Assembly (NCBI GenBank): GCA_017618015.1
Contig: JAFZVC010000026.1
Location: forward strand, 124,001 to 188,000
Origin: Spirochaetaceae bacterium
Lineage (GTDB): Bacteria > Spirochaetota > Spirochaetia > Treponematales > Treponemataceae
Direction of reading: 5' to 3'
Length of the DNA: 64,000 bases
A model generated the notes under the pieces. The model was not told the origin of the DNA. It saw nothing but the letters and a program-made list of their open reading frames with translations, and searched no databases. The position numbers and the translations under genes were made by a program. Shown piece by piece: positions 41,453 to 49,781 of this stretch. Position 1 is the first letter of the stretch. Every line of letters starts with the position of its first letter.

Positions 41453-42772
41453 CTATTCCTTTGTTCCATCATCCACAGTTTTTGTTGATTTTTCTATAAG
41501 CTCAAAAAGTCCTGGAAACGATTTGTTGACGCAATCTTTATTGTCTATGTAAACGGTTTGTCCTGTCCAAGCGGCGATAAGACAAGCTGTCATCGCCATT
41601 CTGTGATCGCCGAAAGTTTCGATTGATGGCGTACCATGCCCGTACGATAATCCGCCATGTATAACAAGCGTTCCATCCAGTTCTTCAGCTTTTACGCCGA
41701 CCGCTGCCAAAGCTTTTATCGTAGCTTCGACTCTGTCGCATTCTTTGAATCTAAGCCGCTCTACATTCTTTATTTTTGTAAGTTTCGTGCGGGCAGCGGC
41801 GAGAACAGCGATATACGGCACAATATCAGGATAATCAGAAGCATCAAGTTCCAATTCATCAACCTGAACCGCAGAATTTGGCGACATCATATCAAGCAAG
41901 ATACTGTTTCCGTTCCATTCCGTTTTGATACCAAGTTTTGAAAGGATTTGGACAATCACTTTATCTTTTTGAATTGAGTTTTTATTAAGGCCGTTGAGTA
42001 CAATTCGCGATTTTTTTGCGAGAGCACCAAGGCAAAGCAAAAATGATGCGCTTGACCAGTCGCCTTCTGCCATGTTTTTGTTTTCACAAAGCGCGGAGAT
42101 TGTATTTATCGTAAAAAGTCCGTTTTGTTCATCGATTTTAATTCCAAAAGATTTGAGCGTTGAAATAGTAAGTTCAAAATATCCTTTTGATTCAAGCGCA
42201 CCAATAAGTTTAACAGAAGAGTCCGGCAGCAATACAAGAGCCATAAGAAGCCCGGAAATATACTGAGAAGAAATATTGCCCTGGATTTCGAAAACACCAG
42301 CGGTAAGATTTCCACTTTCTGTTATTGTTCCTGCCTCTTTATCTATAAAGACGCTTATACCATGAGAGGAAAGGCATTCAATAAGCTGGTCGAGCGGTCT
42401 TTCAATAAGCTTTCCTTTTGGCTCGAAAACAAGACGCTTTTTTTCTGAAAGTCCTTTGTATGATAGATAAGCTGATCCAACACTCATCATAAACCGAAGC
42501 GTAGAACCGCTTTCGTTACAAGGCATTATAATATCGCGCTCGTCAACCGCACAGGAAGCTTCGTACAAGGCTTTTAAGCAACCTCGCGTAGCTCGAATAT
42601 CATCATTATCAGTTGGAAGAATCTCAATAATTTCGCGGATTGCTGCCTTATCCGGTTCAGAATTTAGCGTTTGAAGCAAAAAACTGATTATAAGCTGCCT
42701 ATGAACGACAGATTTTGACGGTGGAACTGAGAAATCTAGGTTTATGTTCGGGATATTAACCGCATATTTCAT
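41453..42772 (-). CDS. aroA: 3-phosphoshikimate 1-carboxyvinyltransferase (EPSP synthase)
   Basis: This 439-residue enzyme joins shikimate 3-phosphate and PEP. Signatures: PPSKSVVHRQLIISFLL (residues 17-33), NESGSTLRFMMSVGSAYL (about 85-102), SSQYISGLLMAL, LDASDYPDIVPYIAVLAA, RLRFKECDRVEATIKAL in part, and FGDHRMAMTACL. The site NESGSTLRF differs from the N-A-G-T-A-x-R of the glyphosate-sensitive class I, so it may belong to a different sensitivity class. Its start overlaps the aroB stop by 4 nt. Confidence 0.94.
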   Translation of the reverse strand: MKYAVNIPNINLDFSVPPSKSVVHRQLIISFLLQTLNSEPDKAAIREIIEILPTDNDDIRATRGCLKALYEASCAVDERDIIMPCNESGSTLRFMMSVGSAYLSYKGLSEKKRLVFEPKGKLIERPLDQLIECLSSHGISVFIDKEAGTITESGNLTAGVFEIQGNISSQYISGLLMALVLLPDSSVKLIGALESKGYFELTISTLKSFGIKIDEQNGLFTINTISALCENKNMAEGDWSSASFLLCLGALAKKSRIVLNGLNKNSIQKDKVIVQILSKLGIKTEWNGNSILLDMMSPNSAVQVDELELDASDYPDIVPYIAVLAAARTKLTKIKNVERLRFKECDRVEATIKALAAVGVKAEELDGTLVIHGGLSYGHGTPSIETFGDHRMAMTACLIAAWTGQTVYIDNKDCVNKSFPGLFELIEKSTKTVDDGTKE

Positions 42773-43794
42773 AAATATTGCCTAAGTTCCTCAGCCTGAA
42801 TAGTTTTAAGCTCACCATGTCCGATTTTATTTACAAGCGCGATAGTAAGCTTGCCGCCGCGCTTTTTCTTATCGTTCATAACGCCTTGCATAATCTCTTC
42901 GGGCGTTATCGGGTCGTCATAAGGAAGTCCGTATAATTTAAGCATTTCTATAAGCTCATCGTGTATGGCGCTTGTGCGGGTGATGCGCTCCATTCCTTTT
43001 GCGACGGCAAAACCATGCGGAACGGTGTAATTGCTTCTGCTTTCAATGGCATGGCCGATTGTATGGCCAAAGTTCAAAATTTGACGCAAGCCATTGTCGT
43101 GCTCATCTTGAGCGACAACTTCTGCTTTTATTCTGATGTTTTGTGCAACAATCTGCTCCAATTCCGGGGATGACTTCGTAACTTTTTGCCGCAGGGTTTG
43201 GTAAAGGCTTTCATCACGGATAAAAGCATGCTTTATAACTTCTGCCATTCCCTCTGTGAAAACGTTATCATCGAGTGTTGATAAAAGGCTTGTATCCGCA
43301 ATTACAAGAGACGGTTGATAAAATGAACCGACAAGGTTTTTTCCCTGCGGCAAGTCAACGCCTGTCTTTCCTCCGACGGAAGCGTCTACTTGCGCAAGAA
43401 GCGATGTCGGTATTTGGAAAACTTTGATTCCACGTAGAAAGATTGATGCGGCGAAACCCGCCATATCAGTCGTTACTCCACCACCAAGTGCGACAACGGC
43501 ATCAGTACGTGTAAAAGCATTTACAGCCATCGTTCCAAGAATTTTCGCGATAGTATCGAGATTCTTGCTTTGTTCGCCAGCAGCAAAAACAAACTCAAAT
43601 ACCTGAAAACCTGCATCAGTCAAAGACTTTTTAAGTTTCCCAAGATAAAGGCTTGAAACATTTGAGTCTGTCACTACAAGAAGCTTCTGAATCCTGCTTG
43701 ATGTGCCTGCAATATGCTCACCGCTTTTTTCAAGCAGTCCGCTTCCGACCAGAACATCGTATTCTTTTCCTGCTTTTACATGTATCTTTTCCAT
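42769..43794 (-). CDS. aroB: 3-dehydroquinate synthase
   Basis: This 341-residue NAD- and metal-dependent enzyme closes the ring of DAHP to 3-dehydroquinate. Signatures: GEQSKNLDTIAKIL (NAD side), ALGGGVTTDMAGFAAS (about residues 103-118), PTSLLAQVDASVGGKTGVDLPQGKN in part, EVIKHAFI with catalytic residues, and NFGHTIGHAIE (metal-binding His). Length is normal. It overlaps aroA by 4 nt and starts 3 nt after the tyrA stop, so the operon is tight here. Confidence 0.96.
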   Translation of the reverse strand: MEKIHVKAGKEYDVLVGSGLLEKSGEHIAGTSSRIQKLLVVTDSNVSSLYLGKLKKSLTDAGFQVFEFVFAAGEQSKNLDTIAKILGTMAVNAFTRTDAVVALGGGVTTDMAGFAASIFLRGIKVFQIPTSLLAQVDASVGGKTGVDLPQGKNLVGSFYQPSLVIADTSLLSTLDDNVFTEGMAEVIKHAFIRDESLYQTLRQKVTKSSPELEQIVAQNIRIKAEVVAQDEHDNGLRQILNFGHTIGHAIESRSNYTVPHGFAVAKGMERITRTSAIHDELIEMLKLYGLPYDDPITPEEIMQGVMNDKKKRGGKLTIALVNKIGHGELKTIQAEELRQYL

Positions 43795-43796
43795 TT

Positions 43797-44627
43797 TTAA
43801 CCGTCCAGCTCTGCCTTGCGCTGGCTTCCATCTTCCAAAAGCTGCTTCAGTTCGTCCTTGTTGTTGCTTATCATTGCATCTTTGTATTTAGAAAGTTCCG
43901 TTATAAGGCTGTCTATTTCTTTAACAAGATTGTCTTTGTTTTCCATAAAGAGCTCAGACCACATCGTAGCGTTAAGCCAAGCAACGCGCGTAAGGTCTTT
44001 GTAGCTGCCGGCAGAAAAACCGTGATGTTCCGCGGCGGTCGGGCTTTTTACATAAGCGTTCGACACAACGTGCGCCAACTGTGAAGTAAATGCAATCATC
44101 TCGTCGTGCTTGTCGGCGTGCGAAAGGCAAAAGCTTCCAAACTCAGCCGGAGCCATAGCTTCTTTTACACGGTCCAAAATCTTCATGTCGTCGAAAGTTT
44201 CAGGAACAATTACAAGCGGTGCGCCTTTGAAAAGCGAAGCCCTTGAGTGCTTCAAACCTGAATACTTGTTTCCCGCCATTGGATGCGCGCCGACAAAAAC
44301 AAAGCCATTCTTTTTGGCTATCTTAAAGCATTCGTCGCACACTACCCGCTTTATTCCGCCAGAATCCATTACAAGCCCGCCTTTGCGGAAGTTTTTGGCG
44401 TTCTCTTTTACGTAATCAATTGTCGCCTGTGGATATACACAAATCAGTACTAAATCGCAATCTTTAAGTTTTTCGCTTGTGAGCGTATCGTCGACAAAAC
44501 CGGCTATTTTACCCATAAGAACAGCTGAATTGTCTATATCATGGATAAGGACAGTCCATCCTGCTTCTTTGTATGCTTTTGCGAACGACGCGCCAATCAA
44601 ACCAAGCCCAACAATGCCGACAGTCAC
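43797..44627 (-). CDS. tyrA: Prephenate/arogenate dehydrogenase
   Basis: This 276-residue NAD(P)-dependent enzyme oxidises prephenate (or arogenate) on the Tyr branch. It opens with the Rossmann motif GIVGLGLIGASFAKAYKEAG (residues 4-23) and has GAHPMAGNKYSG (about 132-143) and SQLAHVVSNAYV, both family signatures. There is no ACT domain and no fused chorismate mutase, so feedback by Tyr may act elsewhere, for example by attenuation of the operon. The stop of aroF is immediately upstream. Confidence 0.93.
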   Translation of the reverse strand: MTVGIVGLGLIGASFAKAYKEAGWTVLIHDIDNSAVLMGKIAGFVDDTLTSEKLKDCDLVLICVYPQATIDYVKENAKNFRKGGLVMDSGGIKRVVCDECFKIAKKNGFVFVGAHPMAGNKYSGLKHSRASLFKGAPLVIVPETFDDMKILDRVKEAMAPAEFGSFCLSHADKHDEMIAFTSQLAHVVSNAYVKSPTAAEHHGFSAGSYKDLTRVAWLNATMWSELFMENKDNLVKEIDSLITELSKYKDAMISNNKDELKQLLEDGSQRKAELDG

Positions 44628-45626
44628 TTAAATCACCTCGCGGATTTTCATAACGCGTTTCGCTACATCGTCAAACTGAGCCGGAGTAAGTGACTGCGCA
44701 CCATCGCACAATGCTTTTTGTGGATTATTGTGAACTTCAATCATAATTCCGTCGGAACCACAAGCTGCAGCCGCCATTGCCATCGGTTTAACCATGCGAG
44801 CAATTCCGGTAGCGTGTGACGGGTCGACAATTATAGGCAGATGAGTAAGCTCATGGAGCATTGGAACTGCTGAAAGGTCAAGCGTGTTGCGTGTATATGT
44901 CTCGTAAGTGCGGATTCCGCGCTCGCAGAGAATTACGTTTTCGTTGCCATTTGACATAATGTATTCGGCGCTCATAAGGAACTCTTTCATTGTATTTGCA
45001 AGACCGCGTTTAAGAAGAATCGGCTTTTTGAGCTTGCCTAAGTCTTTAAGGAGCTCAAAGTTCTGCATATTGCGAGCGCCTACCTGTATCAAATCGACAT
45101 CTGAGAAAAGCGCAAGATGATCGGAACTCATAATCTCCGTGACAATCGGCATTCCCGTAACTCTTTTAGCTTCGAGCAAAAGCTCAAGACCTTCTGCCTG
45201 AAGTCCCTGGAAGTCATATGGAGATGTCCTTGGCTTGAATGCGCCACCGCGAAGAAGTTTTGCGCCGGAAGCTTTTACTGCCTTTGCAATTTCGATAATT
45301 TGGTCGCGGTTCTCAACGGAGCATGGACCGGCAATTAACGCGAAGTTTCCACCGCCTATTTTTACACCACCAACGTCAACGATTGTATCATCGGGATGGA
45401 ATTTCCTGTTCGCTTTTTTGTAAGGCTCTGATATGCGTGTTACGGATTCAATGATATCAAGACCTTTCAGCAAATCGATATCAACTTTTGTTGTATCGCC
45501 GACAAGTCCAAGAACGGTCTTGAACTCACCTTCTGATATGTGAACTTTCAATCCCTGTGATTTGAACCAGTCGATTAAGTTATTAATCTGTTCCTGGCTA
45601 ACACCTGATTTAATTACTGCTATCAT
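44628..45626 (-). CDS. aroF: DAHP synthase (type I-beta, with N-terminal regulatory domain)
   Basis: This 332-residue enzyme joins PEP and erythrose 4-phosphate, the first step of the pathway. The N-terminal 70 residues (VIKSGVSQEQINNLIDWF ... LGLVGDT) form a ferredoxin/ACT-like domain as in Thermotoga-type DAHP synthase, which binds Tyr or Phe. The barrel has AGPCSVENRDQI, LLRGGAFKPRTSPYDFQG, QVGARNMQNF, LLKRGLANTMKEF and IIVDPSHATGI. I set the start at 45626, after AGAGGTG; the longer frame would run into the terminator. First gene of the aro operon, 37 nt past an attenuator-like terminator. Confidence 0.95.
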   Translation of the reverse strand: MIAVIKSGVSQEQINNLIDWFKSQGLKVHISEGEFKTVLGLVGDTTKVDIDLLKGLDIIESVTRISEPYKKANRKFHPDDTIVDVGGVKIGGGNFALIAGPCSVENRDQIIEIAKAVKASGAKLLRGGAFKPRTSPYDFQGLQAEGLELLLEAKRVTGMPIVTEIMSSDHLALFSDVDLIQVGARNMQNFELLKDLGKLKKPILLKRGLANTMKEFLMSAEYIMSNGNENVILCERGIRTYETYTRNTLDLSAVPMLHELTHLPIIVDPSHATGIARMVKPMAMAAAACGSDGIMIEVHNNPQKALCDGAQSLTPAQFDDVAKRVMKIREVI

Positions 45627-45663
45627 AAAAACACCTCTTATGTATTTACCGTTAATCAAACAT

Positions 45664-45693
45664 AAAAAAAACCGCCCGGAAGTGACCGTGCGG
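45664..45693 (-). terminator. Attenuator-like terminator before the aro operon
   Basis: Minus-strand CCGCACGG and CCGGGCGG pair with one mismatch around TCACTT, followed by eight T. The upstream segment GAAGTGATT (45734-45742) can pair with GGTCACTTC (45679-45687) of this hairpin (7 pairs plus 2 G-U), which would block it: an antiterminator. Confidence 0.75.
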
Positions 45694-45740
45694 TTTTCTT
45701 TACAGTTTACTATTTAGTAACTTATATACCACAAATCACT

Positions 45741-45812
45741 TCAACCCCTACTGTTCTTAAAGTAATAAAATGAGTAAAAGTAAAATGTGTTATAATAAGC
45801 GTTAAATGTCAT
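45741..45812 (-). CDS. Phe/Tyr-rich leader peptide of the aro operon (candidate)
   Basis: An ATG at 45812 opens a 23-residue frame in which 11 residues are aromatic (5 Phe, 6 Tyr), including FYFYSFYYF; it ends at TGA 45741-45743, 48 nt before the terminator hairpin. A ribosome stalled on Phe/Tyr codons would leave the antiterminator strand (45734-45742) free, while one reaching the stop would cover it. That is the logic of leader-peptide attenuation. There is no clear ribosome binding site; the ATG is 15 nt after, and in frame with, the TAG of the radical-SAM gene, so reinitiation is possible. The sequence is A/T-rich, which raises the chance of Phe/Tyr codons. Confidence 0.6.
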   Translation of the reverse strand: MTFNAYYNTFYFYSFYYFKNSRG

Positions 45813-45827
45813 ATGCCAATTAAAGCA

Positions 45828-48431
45828 CTATTGCATTTTTGTGTCAATGGGAGAAAATGATTCAAGTTCCTTTTTCGCTTTATCAAGGAACTGTTCATGA
45901 AGCGAGGCAAGATAAGAGAATCTATCGAAATAATCAACAGGCTGCTCTTTTTCGTCCTTTGCGAGCGTTTTTGTCTTTACAATATGGATTATCTTGTGGA
46001 TTTTATCACCAAAGAAAGCTGATATCGCATCGCGCAAAGGCCTGTCGCCTTCAAAACAAACTTTGATTGAGTACTCGCCTTCTTTTATTTTTTGTTCGAA
46101 AATCTGATATTTGGCCTTCAGTTCGGTAAAAGAAGAACTGCTGAAAAAATCATCTGTATTTGGACCGTATTGATCTTTGAAGTAATAGATGTACTCGGAA
46201 CCATATAATTGTGTCGCAAGCGAAACACGCTTTTTCTTACGCGTCACGGGATAGATTATGCATTTAGTAATCTTGAATTGTGGCGGAAGACAAGCATTAA
46301 GCTTGTTCATAAATGTTTCTGGAGTTGTTTCATATCTTAAAAGGCATGAACCGATTTCATCCATACTTTCTGTTCCGAGTGAGATACATGTGGCAAGTTC
46401 CATCCTGGGAACGGGATTAAAGCCGTCAGTGAAGATAATCGGAAGCTCTGTACGTAAGAAAGCTTTGTGAATCATTTCCTGCATAGCGAGATGCGGAATA
46501 AACTGTGCTCCATTGTTTTTTGTAAAAGAAAACAAAACCCTGAAAAGAAGCGGGATGTTGTTTTCTCTTATCGGTGTTGTCGTTATGCAGCTGTTTTTCA
46601 AATCTTCAGGAAGTGAATCAAACTGATTTTCTACAGAATCTACATGAACATGTATATTTTTCTGTACATTACAGACTCCGCATGGCATTTTGCAATGCTC
46701 TGAACAGCGGTCTGTAAGCTGCTGATTCACTGATTTTTCGAATTCACGCTTGAAAAATACAGGGCTCGCGCCAAGACTTATATCGTTCCAAGGCAGGATT
46801 TCGTCAGCAGATCGTTCGCGAGTGACTTCGCTTTCAACATCCCAGCCAGCTTCAGAAATCGCTTCCTGCCACAAATCTTTTCGCATGTGGTCTTCCCAGG
46901 CATCCAAGCGGCAACCTTTTTTGAAAGCCGAATAAAAAAGATGACCCGCCCTGCTGTCTCCGCGCGAAATAATGCCTTCAACGAACGAAACAAACTCGTC
47001 GTGTGTGCTTACCTTAAACTTCCCGCGCGGAAGCGATTTATGGATAAAAGCCATCTTCTCTTTTGATTCTTCCATTGTCAGCTGCCGTACACGCTCGTAT
47101 GGAGTATGTGGCTTCGGAATAAATGTTCCGACATTCACAGAACACTGGATATGCGTTTTCTCTTGTATTTCAAGAAGGAAATCAACAATCTCCTGTTCTT
47201 CTGTTTTTGGGTTCTGCTGCTTTTTAATGTGCTGCTCGTCATTAGCAGGAGGAAGTCCGACCATAAAGTAAAACTTAGCCTTGCTCCAGCCGCGCTTTTT
47301 AGCTTCCTCAATAATTTCAACAAGCTTGCTTGTATATACTTCTTTGTTTACAGAAAGCTGCCAGGCTTCTGCAGGTGTCTCTATGGCGAAAGTAAGCCCG
47401 CTTTTTCGGACTTCCGACAGCTTCTCAAGAAGCGGCAACGTAAAAGTATTTACTTTTAGAGACGGCAGCTGGAACGAAACGTTCGCGCGGGAAAACTTCT
47501 TTGTAAGAATATCGAGCAACTTGTCTATGCAAGGATAATCGCCCGAAGACAGCGATGTAAGGCTTATTTCCCTGAATCCGCCCTCTCTGACTAAAGCTTC
47601 TGCTTCCTGCAAAATAAACTTTGGGTCTTTAGTACGCTGCGGCCTGTAGTAAATGCCTGCGTGACAAAAGCGGCATCCGTTCGGGCAGCCGCGCATAATT
47701 TCAATAACACCGTGGTTTTGGACTGGCTTTATCGTTGGAACCGGATAAAAGTTTTTTTTGGACGCATACTGCCCGAACTGTGTGTCAAAAGCCTTCTCCG
47801 CTTTTTTCCCCGGCACCCAAACATATTTGTTTTGGGCAAGAAGCTCAAGTAATTCAGCTTTTGATGCGCCTTCCTTCTTTTTAAGCGCGAGTGTCTCGAA
47901 AAGCTTAAAAAACTCGTCTTCTGCCTCGCCTATAAAAACGGCGTCCAAAAAGTCTGTGAAGGGTGCCGGGTTCGTTACGCCACAGCCACCTGCAATCAGT
48001 ATGGGGTGCGTTTCATCCCTGTCTTTTTTCAATGCCGGTATATGTCCAGATTCAAGTATTGTGAACATCCCGGTGATGCCAAGCTCATAACCGATAGAAA
48101 AGCCTATGCAGTCGGCTTCGTAAAGCGGTATTCCCGTCTCCAGTGAAAAAAGCGGAATATTCCGTTCCTTAAGAAGCTCTTCAAAATCAGTGTCGGGTGT
48201 AAAAACGCGCTCACAACGGACATACGGGCTCTTGTTCAAGCCGTTATAAAGGATGTGGACAGCTTGATTGCTCATGCCAATTTCGTATAAATCTGGGAAA
48301 GCCATGATAAAAGTGAACGGAACTGAATCATCTTTTACAGTCTGTCCGTATTCTCCGCCTAAATAACGAGACGGACCTTGCACATCAAGCAAAGAGTCGC
48401 CGAATGTTTCCAAAGGTTTGATGTGGGTCAT
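45828..48431 (-). CDS. Radical SAM protein with C-terminal DUF2344 domain (TIGR03960 type)
   Basis: This 867-residue protein has a cobalamin-binding-like N-terminal part, a radical SAM cluster site GCPNGCRFCHAG (about residue 255; CxxxCxxC), and a C-terminal DUF2344 domain (RVLFSFTKNNGAQFIPHLAMQE in part, FTDGFNPVPRMELA). Extra Cys pairs (CSEHCKMPCGVCNV, near residue 590) could hold a second cluster. The two domains occur as separate or fused genes next to cell-shape genes in many bacteria; the reaction is not established to my knowledge. It follows rodA in the operon and ends 16 nt before the aro leader peptide. Confidence 0.85.
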   Translation of the reverse strand: MTHIKPLETFGDSLLDVQGPSRYLGGEYGQTVKDDSVPFTFIMAFPDLYEIGMSNQAVHILYNGLNKSPYVRCERVFTPDTDFEELLKERNIPLFSLETGIPLYEADCIGFSIGYELGITGMFTILESGHIPALKKDRDETHPILIAGGCGVTNPAPFTDFLDAVFIGEAEDEFFKLFETLALKKKEGASKAELLELLAQNKYVWVPGKKAEKAFDTQFGQYASKKNFYPVPTIKPVQNHGVIEIMRGCPNGCRFCHAGIYYRPQRTKDPKFILQEAEALVREGGFREISLTSLSSGDYPCIDKLLDILTKKFSRANVSFQLPSLKVNTFTLPLLEKLSEVRKSGLTFAIETPAEAWQLSVNKEVYTSKLVEIIEEAKKRGWSKAKFYFMVGLPPANDEQHIKKQQNPKTEEQEIVDFLLEIQEKTHIQCSVNVGTFIPKPHTPYERVRQLTMEESKEKMAFIHKSLPRGKFKVSTHDEFVSFVEGIISRGDSRAGHLFYSAFKKGCRLDAWEDHMRKDLWQEAISEAGWDVESEVTRERSADEILPWNDISLGASPVFFKREFEKSVNQQLTDRCSEHCKMPCGVCNVQKNIHVHVDSVENQFDSLPEDLKNSCITTTPIRENNIPLLFRVLFSFTKNNGAQFIPHLAMQEMIHKAFLRTELPIIFTDGFNPVPRMELATCISLGTESMDEIGSCLLRYETTPETFMNKLNACLPPQFKITKCIIYPVTRKKKRVSLATQLYGSEYIYYFKDQYGPNTDDFFSSSSFTELKAKYQIFEQKIKEGEYSIKVCFEGDRPLRDAISAFFGDKIHKIIHIVKTKTLAKDEKEQPVDYFDRFSYLASLHEQFLDKAKKELESFSPIDTKMQ

Positions 48432-48460
48432 GTTTTCTCCAAATTCAGCTGTTTAATGGC

Positions 48461-49780
48461 TTAGAAAGCTGTGTTAAAATCAAGCCTTCTGTAATTGATA
48501 CTCATTAGAATTCCTATCGCGACCATAGAAGTCCAAAGGTGCGAGCCTCCGTAAGACAGGAAAAGAAGAGGTATACCGGTGATAGGCATTATGCCCATTG
48601 CCATTCCGACATTTACAATAAAATGAAAGAAGAACATGAACATAATGCCGGTGGCGATGTAATAGCCATAGACATTTGTAGTATTTTTGATGATAAAAAC
48701 GATTCGGAACATTATGATAATATACATTGCGAATACGACAAAACCGCCTAAAAATCCCCATTCTTCAGAAATTATACTGAAAATGAAGTCTGTACTTTGT
48801 TGCGGCAAATAACGCAAATGGCTAAGTTTTCCCTGAAGGAATCCTTGACCGAAAAGGCTTCCTGAACCGATTGCTCGTTTAGATTGAATAATATTCCATC
48901 CTGCTCCAAGAGGATCAATATCAGGGTCAAGGAATATAATCAGACGGTCTTTTTGATAATCTTTAAGAACTTTCGTTGCCGGAATAGAAAGAATCAATGC
49001 CATTGAGATAATTCCAGAAACAAAAGCAATCCAATAAAAATATTTTTTCTTGAAGAAAATGTTGCCAATTATACTTAAAAGACAAATTACAGATACAGCG
49101 ACAATAACTATCAAACGAAGATTATTTTGACGAAGTACAGCAAGAATTGAAATTGTATGTTTGAGTATTTTTTCTTCTACGCTAGGAAGAACTGTAAATA
49201 TAATTGTGAGCATTGCTGTTGCTATACAAAGGATTAGATAGCGTACAGGAATACCGGCGACGAAACACATTGCAATGAATATAGGTATATAAACACTTGC
49301 CGTTCCTAAATCGGGCTGTATAAGAATTAATCCCGCAGGACCGGCAAGAACAACGCAAAGCAATGCAAAGCGCTTAAGCTCGCTCATCTGCTCTGTTTTT
49401 TCAAGCATATAAGCAAAAAACAAGATATATGGTATTTTACCAAGCTCTGATGGTTGGACACCTACACTTCCAAACCCGATCCAAGAGCGGGCTCCGTTTA
49501 CTTTTTTTCCGAAAATAAGCGTATATACAAGAATAGCAAGAAGCGCATAGAAAAAGTATTTTGAAACTTTTTCAAAGCGTCTGTAATCGAAAAGCGAGAA
49601 TGCTATCATAAGAAGCAACCCGGTGGCTGCGAATATGATTTGTTTTATATATTCGTCGGATACCAATACACCGGTTGAGTCGATACGTGAAGAGTATATA
49701 AAAAAGACTCCGACTGTAATCAAAATGAGTACTGGAATCAATAATAGTAAATCGAAACGTTCAAAAATCCGTAATTTCAT
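48461..49780 (-). CDS. rodA: RodA, SEDS peptidoglycan glycosyltransferase
   Basis: This 439-residue membrane protein has about ten hydrophobic segments and the SEDS features: GARSWIGFGSVGVQPSELGKI in part (residues 95-115), LIQPDLGTASV, QSKRAIGSGSLFGQGF, LPQQSTDFIFSIISEEWGF in part, and GIPLLFLSYGGSH at the end. RodA polymerises glycan for side-wall growth with PBP2. It is about 70 residues longer than the E. coli protein because of an insertion of two extra membrane segments near residues 215-265. It follows mrdA by 1 nt. Confidence 0.94.
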   Translation of the reverse strand: MKLRIFERFDLLLLIPVLILITVGVFFIYSSRIDSTGVLVSDEYIKQIIFAATGLLLMIAFSLFDYRRFEKVSKYFFYALLAILVYTLIFGKKVNGARSWIGFGSVGVQPSELGKIPYILFFAYMLEKTEQMSELKRFALLCVVLAGPAGLILIQPDLGTASVYIPIFIAMCFVAGIPVRYLILCIATAMLTIIFTVLPSVEEKILKHTISILAVLRQNNLRLIVIVAVSVICLLSIIGNIFFKKKYFYWIAFVSGIISMALILSIPATKVLKDYQKDRLIIFLDPDIDPLGAGWNIIQSKRAIGSGSLFGQGFLQGKLSHLRYLPQQSTDFIFSIISEEWGFLGGFVVFAMYIIIMFRIVFIIKNTTNVYGYYIATGIMFMFFFHFIVNVGMAMGIMPITGIPLLFLSYGGSHLWTSMVAIGILMSINYRRLDFNTAF

Positions 49781-49781
49781 A

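Noticed and set aside
45780-45820. TTGGCA / TATTAT promoter overlapping the leader peptide start
   Set aside because: The spacing of 16 is acceptable but the boxes are weak, and transcription from it would remove the leader ATG. I keep it as a competing explanation only.
45664-45830. T-box riboswitch before the aro operon
   Set aside because: No T-box core sequence or specifier-loop stem could be found; the aromatic-rich short frame explains the terminator better.
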